This document shows positions 53,783 through 62,801 of a stretch of 64,000 nucleotides of DNA, piece after piece. Origin of the DNA: Pseudomonadales bacterium (GTDB lineage Bacteria; Pseudomonadota; Gammaproteobacteria; Pseudomonadales; UBA5518). The stretch covers positions 124,001-188,000 of the forward strand of contig JACKOP010000005.1 in the NCBI GenBank assembly GCA_024234165.1, in the 5' to 3' direction. Each line of letters starts with the position of its first letter. The stretch's first letter is position 1. Position numbers and translations under genes: made by a program. Below the pieces are notes generated by a model, which was given only the letters and a program-made list of their open reading frames with translations, made no database searches and was not told where the DNA came from.

Positions 53783-55078
53783 TCACTTCCCATGTACACG
53801 GAGCGGAGCAGGCAGATCCAGCAGCAGCACAAGACCGATTGCCAGCAATACCAATGTACCGCCAACAAGAAATGCGATCTGGTAACTGCCCAGTCGATCG
53901 TAGACGAATGCGCCCAGCAGCGGACCAAGCGCCGGGCCCAGCACGGTAAAAACCGCAGCGATGCCCATGATTCCACCGAGAAACCGTGTTCCGAACAGCC
54001 CACCTATGATGCGTGGATTTTGCGGGATGACCCCTCCGTAGGCAAATCCGAACATGACCGCAAAAAGATACAGCATCCATGCGTGACTTATGGCGGGCAA
54101 GATGAAAAGCGCCAGCGAAGCCAACAGCATGCTGTAAGTCAGCGCACGCCTCGTCCCGATCCGATCAGAGGCAGCCCCCATGACAAGGCGGCCAAGTGCA
54201 TTGGATGCAGCTGCAACACCGAGGGCCAGCGCAGCGACGGATTCGGCAATTCCGACGTCCGTTGCATAGGGGACCATATGAATCTGGGCCATCATGATGC
54301 CGGAGAACATCAGGATCACCGACAGGTTGTAGATCCAGAACGCCGGACTGCACAACGCCTGCTTGACCGTGTGGTTTCGAGCGCCGCTCGCAGCCACATG
54401 CGCTGCGTGAACGGATGTGGCGCCGACAGCCTGTTCGCCAGACAGCATGGCCTCTTCGCCGAAGGCTTGCAGCCCCATCTCTGAGGGATCCTTCTTCATC
54501 AGGAGCCCCATGGCCAGGATCACACAGGCCGCACCCAACCCGGCGATCTCGAAAGTTTCGCGCCAACCGTATGCTGTTATCCAATGCTGCGTCAGCGGCG
54601 AAAGGATCATGCCTCCCAGGCCTCCGGCGGAAAAAACGAGGCCAAGCGCAAGACCACGGCGCTGTACGAACCAGCGCGGGATCGTGGCCATCAACGGCAC
54701 AATCAGGAAGGCAACGCCCAGCCCACCCAGGATGCTGTAGGCAAGGTAGAACTGTCGCAGATTCTCTACCTTGGCCGCACAAAAAAGACCGAGGCCAAGC
54801 AACAAGCCCCCAGCCAGGCTGGTGACACGTGGACCGAAGCGATCAACCGCAAATCCCGCCACGATGGACATGGCACCCACGATCATCATGAACAGGCCGA
54901 ATGCACCCGTTACCTCGCTGCGAAGCCAGCCGAATTGCTGGGCCAGCGGCTTCACGAACACGCCGAAACAGATGGTTGGCCACAGAGCGATGGCATAGAT
55001 GAGCGCGGCGGCCAGAACGATGACCCAGCCGTAAAAGAACGCTGCCTTGTCTCCTGGTGGGACGGAAGAGGTATTCAT
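53783..55078 (-). CDS. MFS transporter (oxalate/formate antiporter- or monocarboxylate-like)
   Basis: A 431-residue protein with 12 predicted membrane helices. The N-terminal helix AFFYGWVIVLAAALIYAIAL and the loop GWLRSEVTGAFGLFMM resemble the OFA/MCT branch, whose members carry organic acid anions. It lies one base after the ThDP gene stop and six bases before iclR. By context it imports the acid handled by the island, or exports a product; this is inferred. Confidence 0.85.
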   Translation of the reverse strand: MNTSSVPPGDKAAFFYGWVIVLAAALIYAIALWPTICFGVFVKPLAQQFGWLRSEVTGAFGLFMMIVGAMSIVAGFAVDRFGPRVTSLAGGLLLGLGLFCAAKVENLRQFYLAYSILGGLGVAFLIVPLMATIPRWFVQRRGLALGLVFSAGGLGGMILSPLTQHWITAYGWRETFEIAGLGAACVILAMGLLMKKDPSEMGLQAFGEEAMLSGEQAVGATSVHAAHVAASGARNHTVKQALCSPAFWIYNLSVILMFSGIMMAQIHMVPYATDVGIAESVAALALGVAAASNALGRLVMGAASDRIGTRRALTYSMLLASLALFILPAISHAWMLYLFAVMFGFAYGGVIPQNPRIIGGLFGTRFLGGIMGIAAVFTVLGPALGPLLGAFVYDRLGSYQIAFLVGGTLVLLAIGLVLLLDLPAPLRVHGK

Positions 55079-55079
55079 C

Positions 55080-56795
55080 TCAAGCGAAGAAGGCAGCCGT
55101 CATTTCGTTCAGTCCGGCGCCTTCGGGACTGACCATGAGTTCGATGAGCGTGGGCTTGCGCAAGCCGATCATCTCCTCCAGCGCCGGCTTGATCGCCGCT
55201 GCGTCGCTGATGCGCCTGGCAATCAGCCCGAAGCCCTCGGCCAGCGCGGCAAAGCTCAGCTCGCCAATGTCGTACACGGCACAATCGGCTCCATCCATCG
55301 GGGCGCCGACCGCCTGCCCGTAGTAGCCGAAGAGGCCTCTCATCGAGCCGAAACCACCATTGTTGAAGACCACGAACACAATCGGTACCTGGTACCTGGC
55401 GGCGCTCCACAGGGCCTGGATGCAAAACATGGCACCACCATCGCCAAGCAACGCGACGATCGCCTGGTCGGGACGCCCCATGGCGACTCCAAGTGCAGCC
55501 GGCACGCCCCATCCCAGGGAATCGACGCAGGTGAAGTAACTGCCTGGCTCACGAAATCCGATCACCTTGGGCAATTGTCCGTAGAACGATGCCAACTCGT
55601 CGACCACAGCAGCATTCCCGGGCAGCGCGGCAGCGATCTCCCTGAACGCTGCGCCCCAATGGACGGGCACCAATCCCGGATCGGCATTCAGGCAGCTCTC
55701 GACAAAGTCCTTTCGCTGCTGATGCTCTTCCCTCAACTGCGCCATTCGCTCGACATGCCTTGCCTTGTCAAGCAGCGGCTCGACGGCTTTGCGCAACTGG
55801 GCCAGTGCGAGCTTCGGATTCGCGAGCAAGGCGACTTCCGTCGGACAAAACCTGGCAAGTGCACAGGCATCGAGATCGATCTGGATGACACGCGTTGCCG
55901 GCGGCACGACCGGCGAATCTGCCTGGTCGTCAAACTTGAATACATCGCTACCGATTTCCAGCAAGACATCGGCAGATGTCGCCACACGGCGAATGGCATG
56001 GCTCTGCTGGAAGAGCAGCCCACGATACAGGGGATGATCACTGGGGAAGATCAGTTTGGTTTCATTGCCCGTGTACACAGGCGCAGCCAACACTTCGGCC
56101 AATGCGACCAGCTCGGACACCGCATCCGTATCAGCCACGGCGTGACCGGCAACTATCACCGGATTTCTTGCGGAGGCCAGCAGCCCGGCCACATGCTCCA
56201 GTGACCCGGCGGACAGGCCGGTATCCATTGTTACGCGCCGACCATGCGCAGGAAATGACTGGTGCGCCACGACCTGGCATTGCACTCCGTGCGGGATGGA
56301 GAGCACAACCGGACCTGTTGGCGCGGTGCACGCTTCCTTGATTGCCCGATTCACGGCCACCGCCACGTCGTTTGCGCGCGTCACGCGCCAGCGTGCCTTG
56401 GTGACCTGGCTCACCATGGGGCGCACGTCGACATCCATGTAACGCTCGTTCCAGTCGAGCGAGGCATCCGTCTGTCCGACGATGACGAGAATCCGGCTTC
56501 CGGCGGCGTAAGCATTGTGCAGGTTTCCCATCGTGTTCGACAGGCCGCCGGTCGAATGCACGACTACGACGGCGAGCCTTCCGGTTGCCCGCGAATAGCC
56601 GTCTGCCATACCCAGCGCAGCAGATTCGTGCGTGGCATGCACGAAGGTCATGTCAGGCGCTCGTCTCAATGCGTGCAACAGCGGTACGTTCGTGATGCCG
56701 CAAACACCGAAAACGCGATCGACGCCCTCTTCGCGAAGCATGCTCCACACGGCATCGGCACAACTCATCTCTACGGTCGTTTCTCCGTCATTCAT
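55080..56795 (-). CDS. ThDP-dependent decarboxylase/lyase (benzoylformate decarboxylase-like)
   Basis: A 571-residue enzyme with the three-domain ThDP fold. The catalytic Glu lies in FVHATHESAALGMADGYS and the ThDP-binding motif is LLGDGGAMFCIQALWSAARY then VPIVFVVFNN. Against benzoylformate decarboxylase, the active-site His of the NLHSAAGTGN region is kept (VVHSTGGLSN), but the Ser in NPGSNELP is replaced (VCGITNVP) and the His of the FRYHQ region is missing (VFKFDDQ). It may decarboxylate a 2-oxo acid to an aldehyde, or ligate/cleave aldehydes. Between luxC-like and MFS genes on the minus strand. Confidence 0.78.
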   Translation of the reverse strand: MNDGETTVEMSCADAVWSMLREEGVDRVFGVCGITNVPLLHALRRAPDMTFVHATHESAALGMADGYSRATGRLAVVVVHSTGGLSNTMGNLHNAYAAGSRILVIVGQTDASLDWNERYMDVDVRPMVSQVTKARWRVTRANDVAVAVNRAIKEACTAPTGPVVLSIPHGVQCQVVAHQSFPAHGRRVTMDTGLSAGSLEHVAGLLASARNPVIVAGHAVADTDAVSELVALAEVLAAPVYTGNETKLIFPSDHPLYRGLLFQQSHAIRRVATSADVLLEIGSDVFKFDDQADSPVVPPATRVIQIDLDACALARFCPTEVALLANPKLALAQLRKAVEPLLDKARHVERMAQLREEHQQRKDFVESCLNADPGLVPVHWGAAFREIAAALPGNAAVVDELASFYGQLPKVIGFREPGSYFTCVDSLGWGVPAALGVAMGRPDQAIVALLGDGGAMFCIQALWSAARYQVPIVFVVFNNGGFGSMRGLFGYYGQAVGAPMDGADCAVYDIGELSFAALAEGFGLIARRISDAAAIKPALEEMIGLRKPTLIELMVSPEGAGLNEMTAAFFA

Positions 56796-56861
56796 GCCTG
56801 CGTCCTCGCTCCCGGTCTGCTGCGTCTCAAGGAGTCAAATCCAGCTTTGCTCCGCATGTCA

Positions 56862-58319
56862 TCACGGTTGCGAATGGGCAAAGCTGGCACCACGTTCCAC
56901 TACCTCGCGCTCGAAATTCTCGATGACCACCCAGCGCACCATGCGACGAAACAGCTCGATGCCATCATGCGGATAGCCCTCGGCCTCATACGTCGCGCAG
57001 CCCAGCGTGGTAAGACGCTGCGCACCCTGCAGGGCACATCGGTCACGGATTCGTTCCTTGAGGGATTCCGGATAGACGCCGATGGTCTGGGTATCGATGG
57101 TCACCCACTGGAGGGCATCCTCGATCCTGTTCACCGGCACCAGGTTGACGACCCGGCCATTCAATTCGTCCTTGAACGGAACCGGTTCGCTTCGTCGTGA
57201 AATGACGACACCGCCCTCGGATTGCTCGACACCGATGACACCGTAACGGGCGTCATGGCGTATCCCATCGATATCAGCGCGGAGTTGAGCGGGAAAATCG
57301 GGGCTGCAGGAACTGAACTGGGATGGCAGCGCCTGGATCGCCGCATGCACGAGCGCACCCAAGCGCTCTAGCCGCTCCACCCCCACCGCATCCACGCCAC
57401 TTTCGACATAGACCACCCGGGCATTGAGACATGCAGCCTGGTTCAACAGGCCTACGTCCTTGGCGATCTGTTCCGCAACATAATTCATGGACTCCTGCGA
57501 CTCGAAAGCCTCGCTGCCGATCATCGAACCGCTGACCTTGGGATCGAGCGCGATGAGATCCAGCCCCGGCACGAGGTACTTGCGGACCTGGCGCATCGAG
57601 CTCGGACCGCCCCAGGCCAGGATCTTCTCGATGTTGCGTGGCGTGTACAGATGCTCCTCGACACCCGCATCCCCTCCTTTCCAGTAGCCCACCGTGTAGT
57701 GCCTGGTAATCGGATGCGTGGGCGCCATCTCGATCATGGTCAAGCCCAGGGCCGTCGCAGTGAACGGGTCGTTGGATGGGAACTTGACGATGTTGTCGCA
57801 CCGCAGGATGGATCCGTGCATCAGACCGAAGGCAGCGGCTGCAGGGGAGTTGCCCGGGTTGAGGTGCACCGTCCGAGCGCCGAATGCGCGCACCTGGACT
57901 TCCCGATCGGCAAACTGGCGGCTCTCCCAGCCATCGAGGCATTCGATGCCCATCATCTTGTCGATCGCCTCCTCTATGGAGGCTCGATTGAAGGCAACGC
58001 TCAGTCCGTTGTACATCTGAGCCAGGATCTCCCTGGACTGGACGTTGGCTGCAAGATACATCTCCATGGCCTGACGAAGATGCGCATTCGTGTCCAGCCG
58101 GAGCCGCGCCCCGAGTTCTTCGAGATAGTCGAGGACATCCGCGACGGACAGCCGGTACATGTCCTCCATCTCGGCCGGATTGCGCAAGACGATCCGGTCG
58201 ATGAACCGCTTTACATCAGGCGTCCGGAAGGACACGCCACCTCGCCGGCCCTGGAAAGGCACCATGTGATCGCGTATGACCTCGCCGCGAACAATCAGGG
58301 GGATGTCGTACTCTGTCAC
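56862..58319 (-). CDS. LuxC-type acyl reductase, copy 1
   Basis: A 485-residue member of the LuxC acyl-CoA/acyl-protein reductase family, which forms an acyl-cysteine and reduces it with NADPH to an aldehyde. The catalytic Cys is predicted at Cys297 (NQAACLNARVVYVESG); the nucleotide-binding stretch is FPSNDPFTATALGLTMIEMA and YTVGYWKGGDAGVEE. GTG 58319 with AAGGAG ten bases upstream is chosen; it makes the protein the same length as copy 2 and places both catalytic Cys at 297. The usual AGN sequence of the family is PGN here (HLNPGNSPAA). It is divergent from luxE copy 1. Confidence 0.85.
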   Translation of the reverse strand: MTEYDIPLIVRGEVIRDHMVPFQGRRGGVSFRTPDVKRFIDRIVLRNPAEMEDMYRLSVADVLDYLEELGARLRLDTNAHLRQAMEMYLAANVQSREILAQMYNGLSVAFNRASIEEAIDKMMGIECLDGWESRQFADREVQVRAFGARTVHLNPGNSPAAAAFGLMHGSILRCDNIVKFPSNDPFTATALGLTMIEMAPTHPITRHYTVGYWKGGDAGVEEHLYTPRNIEKILAWGGPSSMRQVRKYLVPGLDLIALDPKVSGSMIGSEAFESQESMNYVAEQIAKDVGLLNQAACLNARVVYVESGVDAVGVERLERLGALVHAAIQALPSQFSSCSPDFPAQLRADIDGIRHDARYGVIGVEQSEGGVVISRRSEPVPFKDELNGRVVNLVPVNRIEDALQWVTIDTQTIGVYPESLKERIRDRCALQGAQRLTTLGCATYEAEGYPHDGIELFRRMVRWVVIENFEREVVERGASFAHSQP

Positions 58320-58375
58320 GCTCGCATGCTCCTTGATCAAGCCTGAGAAATGGTTGCAAGCATCTCACGCTTACA

Positions 58376-58405
58376 TCTATAGAAAACTTTATTGCTATAT
58401 CAATA
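58376..58405 (-). promoter_or_regulatory. Divergent LuxC/LuxE promoter with operator palindrome (copy 2)
   Basis: TATTGCTATATCAATA (58390-58405) is the second TATTG-N6-CAATA palindrome of the island. For the minus strand, TTGATA (58403-58398) inside it and TATAGA (58381-58376) form a -35/-10 pair 16 bases apart, directing transcription of the LuxC-like gene; binding at the palindrome would cover the -35. The plus-strand promoter for luxE copy 1 must also lie in the 236-base gap (58320-58555), but no strong candidate is seen. Confidence 0.55.
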
Positions 58406-58555
58406 CATGGTATGGTCGCAACCTGATAGCGTCAAGTCACCCCATCAGGGGTCATGCACAACATGTTCACCCGCTGACGCAGCGTAACGGATCGGATACA
58501 TCGGCATACCAAAGCTCGTTTCCTGTCACGCGGCCCTGGAGTTGAAGCGACAATC

Positions 58556-59992
58556 ATGGCTACGCAAGTCGATCCGCAAACCGCTCGCGCCTATAAAACG
58601 CGGTTTCTCGAAAACCCCGCGAATTTCCTTGATTACCCGATCGACGTCGTCTTTTCGCTAGACCCGGCAGAGCTGGACGCAATGCATCTTCGACATGCGA
58701 AGGACAGGTTCGCCTTCGGCGTCGAACACATTGCCATGGTGCGCCAACTGGCAACGCAGAACGAGGTCTCCGGCATCGACTCCTTCGACGACCTCCTGCC
58801 TCTGCTGTACAGCCAGGACACCTTCAAGAGCTATCCTCAATCCTGGCTCGAGACCGGAGATTTCAACCGCCTGAACAGATGGCTCGGGAAGCTGTGTGCC
58901 ATCGATCTGCGCAACGTCGACGCATCGTCCTGCTCTCTCATCGAAGACTGGATAAAGGTTCTGGCCAGCGAATCCGGCGTCGACCTTCTCATTTCGGCTG
59001 GCGCCGACGGGAAGGCCGCATTCCTGCCACGCACCCGTGACGAGTGGGGAGTGATGCATCGCGTCACCCTCTGGAACTTCCAGTCATCCATGACGGGAAG
59101 GAACGGAGAGTCCCTTGCCTTGCGGGTCGGGGTAGACAAGGCGCCACTGATACATCCCGGTGCGCGCGGCGGCGCACGCAGCTGGGGACGCTTCCTCGAC
59201 TTCTACGAACAGACCTTCGGTACCGGTCTTGTCGATGCGCCGCTCGGTTACAACGACTCCGATCTGCTCAGCCTTGCCGGTCGCATACGCGAAGCCAGCA
59301 AGAAGGGCGAAGCGGGTTCGCTGCAGATCAATCCGGAGTTGCTGGCGCGCAAGGATGAAATTGCCCGCATCAATGCGGACAAGCCACGGCGCATGGAAGC
59401 CCTGATGCAACGCCTGGGCAACGACTACCGAGGTCGCCGCATCATCTGTTACAGCAGCATGCAGATGCTCCACGATCTGGCAACGCGCCTGCGCGACCAG
59501 CACATCACGGGGGCCTTCGCTCCCGACTCGTTTTTTTTCTGCGGAGGCGGATTCGCCGATGGCAAGGAGCCAGCCAACTGGAAACAGCAGGCAGCCGCGG
59601 TGCTGGGCATACCAGAAACCTCGATTCACGTAGGCTACGGCATGCAGGAAGGTCTTTGGGCAACGAATCAGTGTCCGGCAGGCAGGTTCCACGTCCCGGT
59701 CACCGTCATCCCGTTCGTTCTCGACGAAACGAACAATCAGCCGCTGCCCCGTACCGGCAGGCAGACAGGAAGGTTCGCCTTCTTCGACCTGCTGCCCACT
59801 ACCTCGTGGGGCGGTTACATCAGCAGTGACCGGGTCACCATTTCATGGGATCGACACTGCGACTGTGGTCGCATGGGCGCCTTTCTCGACGCAGACATCA
59901 GCAAGGTACCCGAAAGGCAGGACGACAAGATCGGCTGTGCCGGCACGTCCGGGGCTCTGGAAGACGCCACCGATTTCCTGCTCCGTACGTGA
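58556..59992 (+). CDS. LuxE-type acyl-protein synthetase, copy 1 (adenylation loop degenerate, acyl Cys kept)
   Basis: A 478-residue LuxE/PaaK-like protein. LuxE enzymes activate a carboxylic acid as acyl-AMP, move it to their own C-terminal Cys and pass it to LuxC. Here the phosphate-binding loop, normally SSGTSGxxS, reads SAGADGKAAFLPR at about residues 147-159 and lacks the Ser/Thr residues. The A5-like motif is HVGYGMQEG. The C-terminal DDKIGCAGTSG holds Cys461, 18 residues from the end, matching the acyl-accepting Cys of Vibrio LuxE near its C-terminus. It is 24 bases before luxC copy 2. Confidence 0.82.
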   Translation: MATQVDPQTARAYKTRFLENPANFLDYPIDVVFSLDPAELDAMHLRHAKDRFAFGVEHIAMVRQLATQNEVSGIDSFDDLLPLLYSQDTFKSYPQSWLETGDFNRLNRWLGKLCAIDLRNVDASSCSLIEDWIKVLASESGVDLLISAGADGKAAFLPRTRDEWGVMHRVTLWNFQSSMTGRNGESLALRVGVDKAPLIHPGARGGARSWGRFLDFYEQTFGTGLVDAPLGYNDSDLLSLAGRIREASKKGEAGSLQINPELLARKDEIARINADKPRRMEALMQRLGNDYRGRRIICYSSMQMLHDLATRLRDQHITGAFAPDSFFFCGGGFADGKEPANWKQQAAAVLGIPETSIHVGYGMQEGLWATNQCPAGRFHVPVTVIPFVLDETNNQPLPRTGRQTGRFAFFDLLPTTSWGGYISSDRVTISWDRHCDCGRMGAFLDADISKVPERQDDKIGCAGTSGALEDATDFLLRT

Positions 59993-60016
59993 TCAATAAA
60001 TTCCGCGGGTATCGAC

Positions 60017-61477
60017 ATGACCAAGTACCGGATCCCCATCATTGCACGAGGCCAGGTCATCGATGACTACGAAGTCATCTGTCACGGCCGGTATGGCGCC
60101 GATTTCGCGTGCCCCGACCCGAACAAGTACCTGTCAAGAATCCTGTTGCCTTCACGCCGCGCAATGGAACCTCTCTACCAACTGTCGTTGGACGAGGTCG
60201 TCAGCTACTTGCTGGAACTGGGAAAGCATCTGAAGACAGCGACCAATCCGCACCTGCAATGGGCTCTTGAACTTGCCAGGGCTTTCAACGATGTGCCACC
60301 GCACATGGTCCGGAACGCCATGGACAGTTTTCAGGATCGATTCCTGTCTCGCTCGACTCTCGAAGGGATGATCGATACGGTAGGACGCGAGCATCTCGAC
60401 GGTTGGCAACGTCACGAACGTGACTCGGGACGCATCTCCTACATCCGTGCCTTCGGGGTGCCCACGGCACACGTGATTGCCGGCAATGGCCCATCTGTCG
60501 CCATGATGACGCTGGTGCGCAACGCTCTCATCCGCGGCTACGCCATCGTAAAGATCCCCTCGAACGAACTGGGCACCGCCGTTGCCCTCGCACGCACGGC
60601 AATCGACATGGCTCCTGACCACCCTCTGACCAAGGCATTCAGTGCTGTTTACTGGCGCGGGGGCGACGACGCTTTCGAATCCCGCCTGTACCACCCCAGG
60701 AATGTCGAGCGCATCGTCGCATGGGGCGGCTTCGCATCGGTCACGCATATCGCCAAATACGTACGCCCCGGCATCGATCTCGTGACCTTCGACCCGAAGA
60801 TCAGTCGTTCCGTACTGGGACCAGGCACGTTCGCCTCGGATGCCAGCATGAGTGAAGCGGCCATGCGCCTGGCCGACGATGTCGGCAATGGCAACCAGAA
60901 CGGGTGCACCAATTGCCGGGTGTCCTACGCCATAAACGATGGAAGCTCTGATTTCCTGGACAAGGTGAAGCGTTTCGGCCAGATGGTGTTCGATGAAATC
61001 CAGCGACTGCCTCACGAGGTGAGCAGCCCCGCCATTCACATGGACCCGGGGTTTCAGTCGAAAGTAGCGGCTTTGGCGATGCTCGACGACGATTATCACG
61101 TCGTCGGTGGTGACAAACGCGGAGGCGTGATCGTCTCGATCGAAGGCGACCAGGTGGATTTTGCCGACGAACTCAAGTATCGGACACTGAACATCGTCCC
61201 CGTGAAGGATTACGACGCCATGCTTCGCTTTGTCACGCGCGACGTACAGACCGTAGGCGTGTATCCAGAAAGCGTGCGCGATGAGCTTCGCACGGTCCTG
61301 GCTCTCCATGGCGTACAGCGAATCACATCCCTCGGGTTCATGCGCGAATACGACGCGGCAATTGATCCACACGATGGGAACGAAGCCTTGCGAAAGATGT
61401 GTACCTGGGTCGTTGCCGAGGATTGCATCACGAACCACGCCCCCGCACTCTGGCGCAAGGCAGGCAGCACGGGCTGA
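60017..61477 (+). CDS. LuxC-type acyl reductase, copy 2
   Basis: A 486-residue paralogue of copy 1, with the catalytic Cys again at 297 (NGNQNGCTNCRVSYAINDG). It keeps the canonical family stretch AHVIAGNGPSVAMMTLVRNA, then RGYAIVKIPSNELGTAVALA, MAPDHPLTKAFSAVYWRGGD and YHPRNVERIVAWGG. It should take an acyl group from a LuxE-type partner and release an aldehyde using NADPH. It follows luxE copy 1 by 24 bases and precedes luxE copy 2 by seven, in one operon. More canonical than copy 1. Confidence 0.88.
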   Translation: MTKYRIPIIARGQVIDDYEVICHGRYGADFACPDPNKYLSRILLPSRRAMEPLYQLSLDEVVSYLLELGKHLKTATNPHLQWALELARAFNDVPPHMVRNAMDSFQDRFLSRSTLEGMIDTVGREHLDGWQRHERDSGRISYIRAFGVPTAHVIAGNGPSVAMMTLVRNALIRGYAIVKIPSNELGTAVALARTAIDMAPDHPLTKAFSAVYWRGGDDAFESRLYHPRNVERIVAWGGFASVTHIAKYVRPGIDLVTFDPKISRSVLGPGTFASDASMSEAAMRLADDVGNGNQNGCTNCRVSYAINDGSSDFLDKVKRFGQMVFDEIQRLPHEVSSPAIHMDPGFQSKVAALAMLDDDYHVVGGDKRGGVIVSIEGDQVDFADELKYRTLNIVPVKDYDAMLRFVTRDVQTVGVYPESVRDELRTVLALHGVQRITSLGFMREYDAAIDPHDGNEALRKMCTWVVAEDCITNHAPALWRKAGSTG

Positions 61478-61484
61478 AAGATCG

Positions 61485-62795
61485 ATGAACACGAACATCT
61501 TCGCTCATGTGCACGCCCCAGGCGATCTCTTGCTGCATCCACAGGTCGATCCCGGGTTCCTGATTCGCCGCGACGTCGAGGAATTCCAGCTGACAGCCGC
61601 CAGGCTCCGGCTGCAAAGCCATGCCGAACGCATCCCCGCCGTGAGCGAATTGCTGGCCGGCAAGGACCCCATGTCCTTCACCCGCATCGACGATTTCATT
61701 GCCGTGCTCTTCGAGGAAGACATCTACAAAAGCTACGACCCGACGTGGATCGACGACGGCGAATTCGACAAGATGACCCGCTGGCTGGATCGACTCAGCA
61801 CACACGATCTTTCCAGGGTCGAGACCCATGACTGTGACAGTCTTACCGCGTGGTGTCGGCGCCTCGACGAACAGGCGGGCATCTTCATCTGCCATTCGTC
61901 GGGAACCAGCGGCACCCTGAGCTTCGTTCCTCGTTCGCAGCGCGATCGCGATCTGGCGGTCGATCATGTGGTGTGGTACAGCCATCCGTTGTTCAAGCCG
62001 AACCAACGCAATGACGTAACGTATTTTTGCATGCAGGCACGGCGTCAGTACCGCATCACTCAACCCATCTATGATGGACTGGAGGAGCGGTTCCAGATCA
62101 ATCCAGTGGAAGCACTGACCGATTTCCTCAGTCCAGAGTTCTTCATCACCCAAGGCAAGCTACGCAAGGCGGCCTCAGCCGGCACGATGGACGAGTGCCT
62201 GAAAAGAAACCTCATCGTGGCAGCCCATCGCGAGGAAGTGGAACGCTACCAGCAGAACCTGCCGCACCTCATCAAGCGCTGGACCGAAAATCTCATTGAG
62301 AACTACCGCGGGCGGCAAATTTTTTTCCAGGGCTCATTCGACAAGGCCTGGCAGATCACTCAGCTCTTCAGCAAGATGGGTGTCACCTGTGCCTTCGCCC
62401 CTGAGTCCAGGTTTTCCCTGTTTGGCGGAGTCAAGGACGGCAGTCAGCTACCGGATGACTGGCAGGATCAGTTCCGGCGCGTAACCGGGGTGTCCGAAGA
62501 CAATCTGATCTTCGGTTGGGGCATGTCCGAGATGACGGGAGCACTATTGCGCTGCTCCCATGGCATGTTTCATTTCATGATCCAGATCATCCCCTTCCTG
62601 CTCGAACCGGGAACTCGCGTCCCGCTTCCGCGCCAGGGAACCCAGACCGGCCAGTTGGCCATTCTCGAACTCGTCTCGGAAGATTGCTGGGGCGGCATGA
62701 TCAGCGGCGACCGTGGCACCATCCACTGGGACAAGACCTGTGCCTGCGGGCGTGACGGCCCCTTGCTCGACCCGCAAAGCATCGGACGCCTGTAG
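61485..62795 (+). CDS. LuxE-type acyl-protein synthetase, copy 2 (adenylation loop intact, acyl Cys missing)
   Basis: A 436-residue LuxE/PaaK-like protein. The adenylation loop is textbook, FICHSSGTSGTLSFVPR (residues 134-150), and the A5-like motif is FGWGMSEMTGALL. But the protein ends with CACGRDGPLLDPQSIGRL, where copy 1 continues for about 30 more residues including its acyl-accepting Cys461. No continuation with such a motif is found in the other two frames after the stop, so this is not a simple frameshift. The stop is six bases from the convergent monooxygenase gene. Start ATG 61485. Confidence 0.82.
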   Translation: MNTNIFAHVHAPGDLLLHPQVDPGFLIRRDVEEFQLTAARLRLQSHAERIPAVSELLAGKDPMSFTRIDDFIAVLFEEDIYKSYDPTWIDDGEFDKMTRWLDRLSTHDLSRVETHDCDSLTAWCRRLDEQAGIFICHSSGTSGTLSFVPRSQRDRDLAVDHVVWYSHPLFKPNQRNDVTYFCMQARRQYRITQPIYDGLEERFQINPVEALTDFLSPEFFITQGKLRKAASAGTMDECLKRNLIVAAHREEVERYQQNLPHLIKRWTENLIENYRGRQIFFQGSFDKAWQITQLFSKMGVTCAFAPESRFSLFGGVKDGSQLPDDWQDQFRRVTGVSEDNLIFGWGMSEMTGALLRCSHGMFHFMIQIIPFLLEPGTRVPLPRQGTQTGQLAILELVSEDCWGGMISGDRGTIHWDKTCACGRDGPLLDPQSIGRL

Positions 62796-62801
62796 CGCAG
62801 A

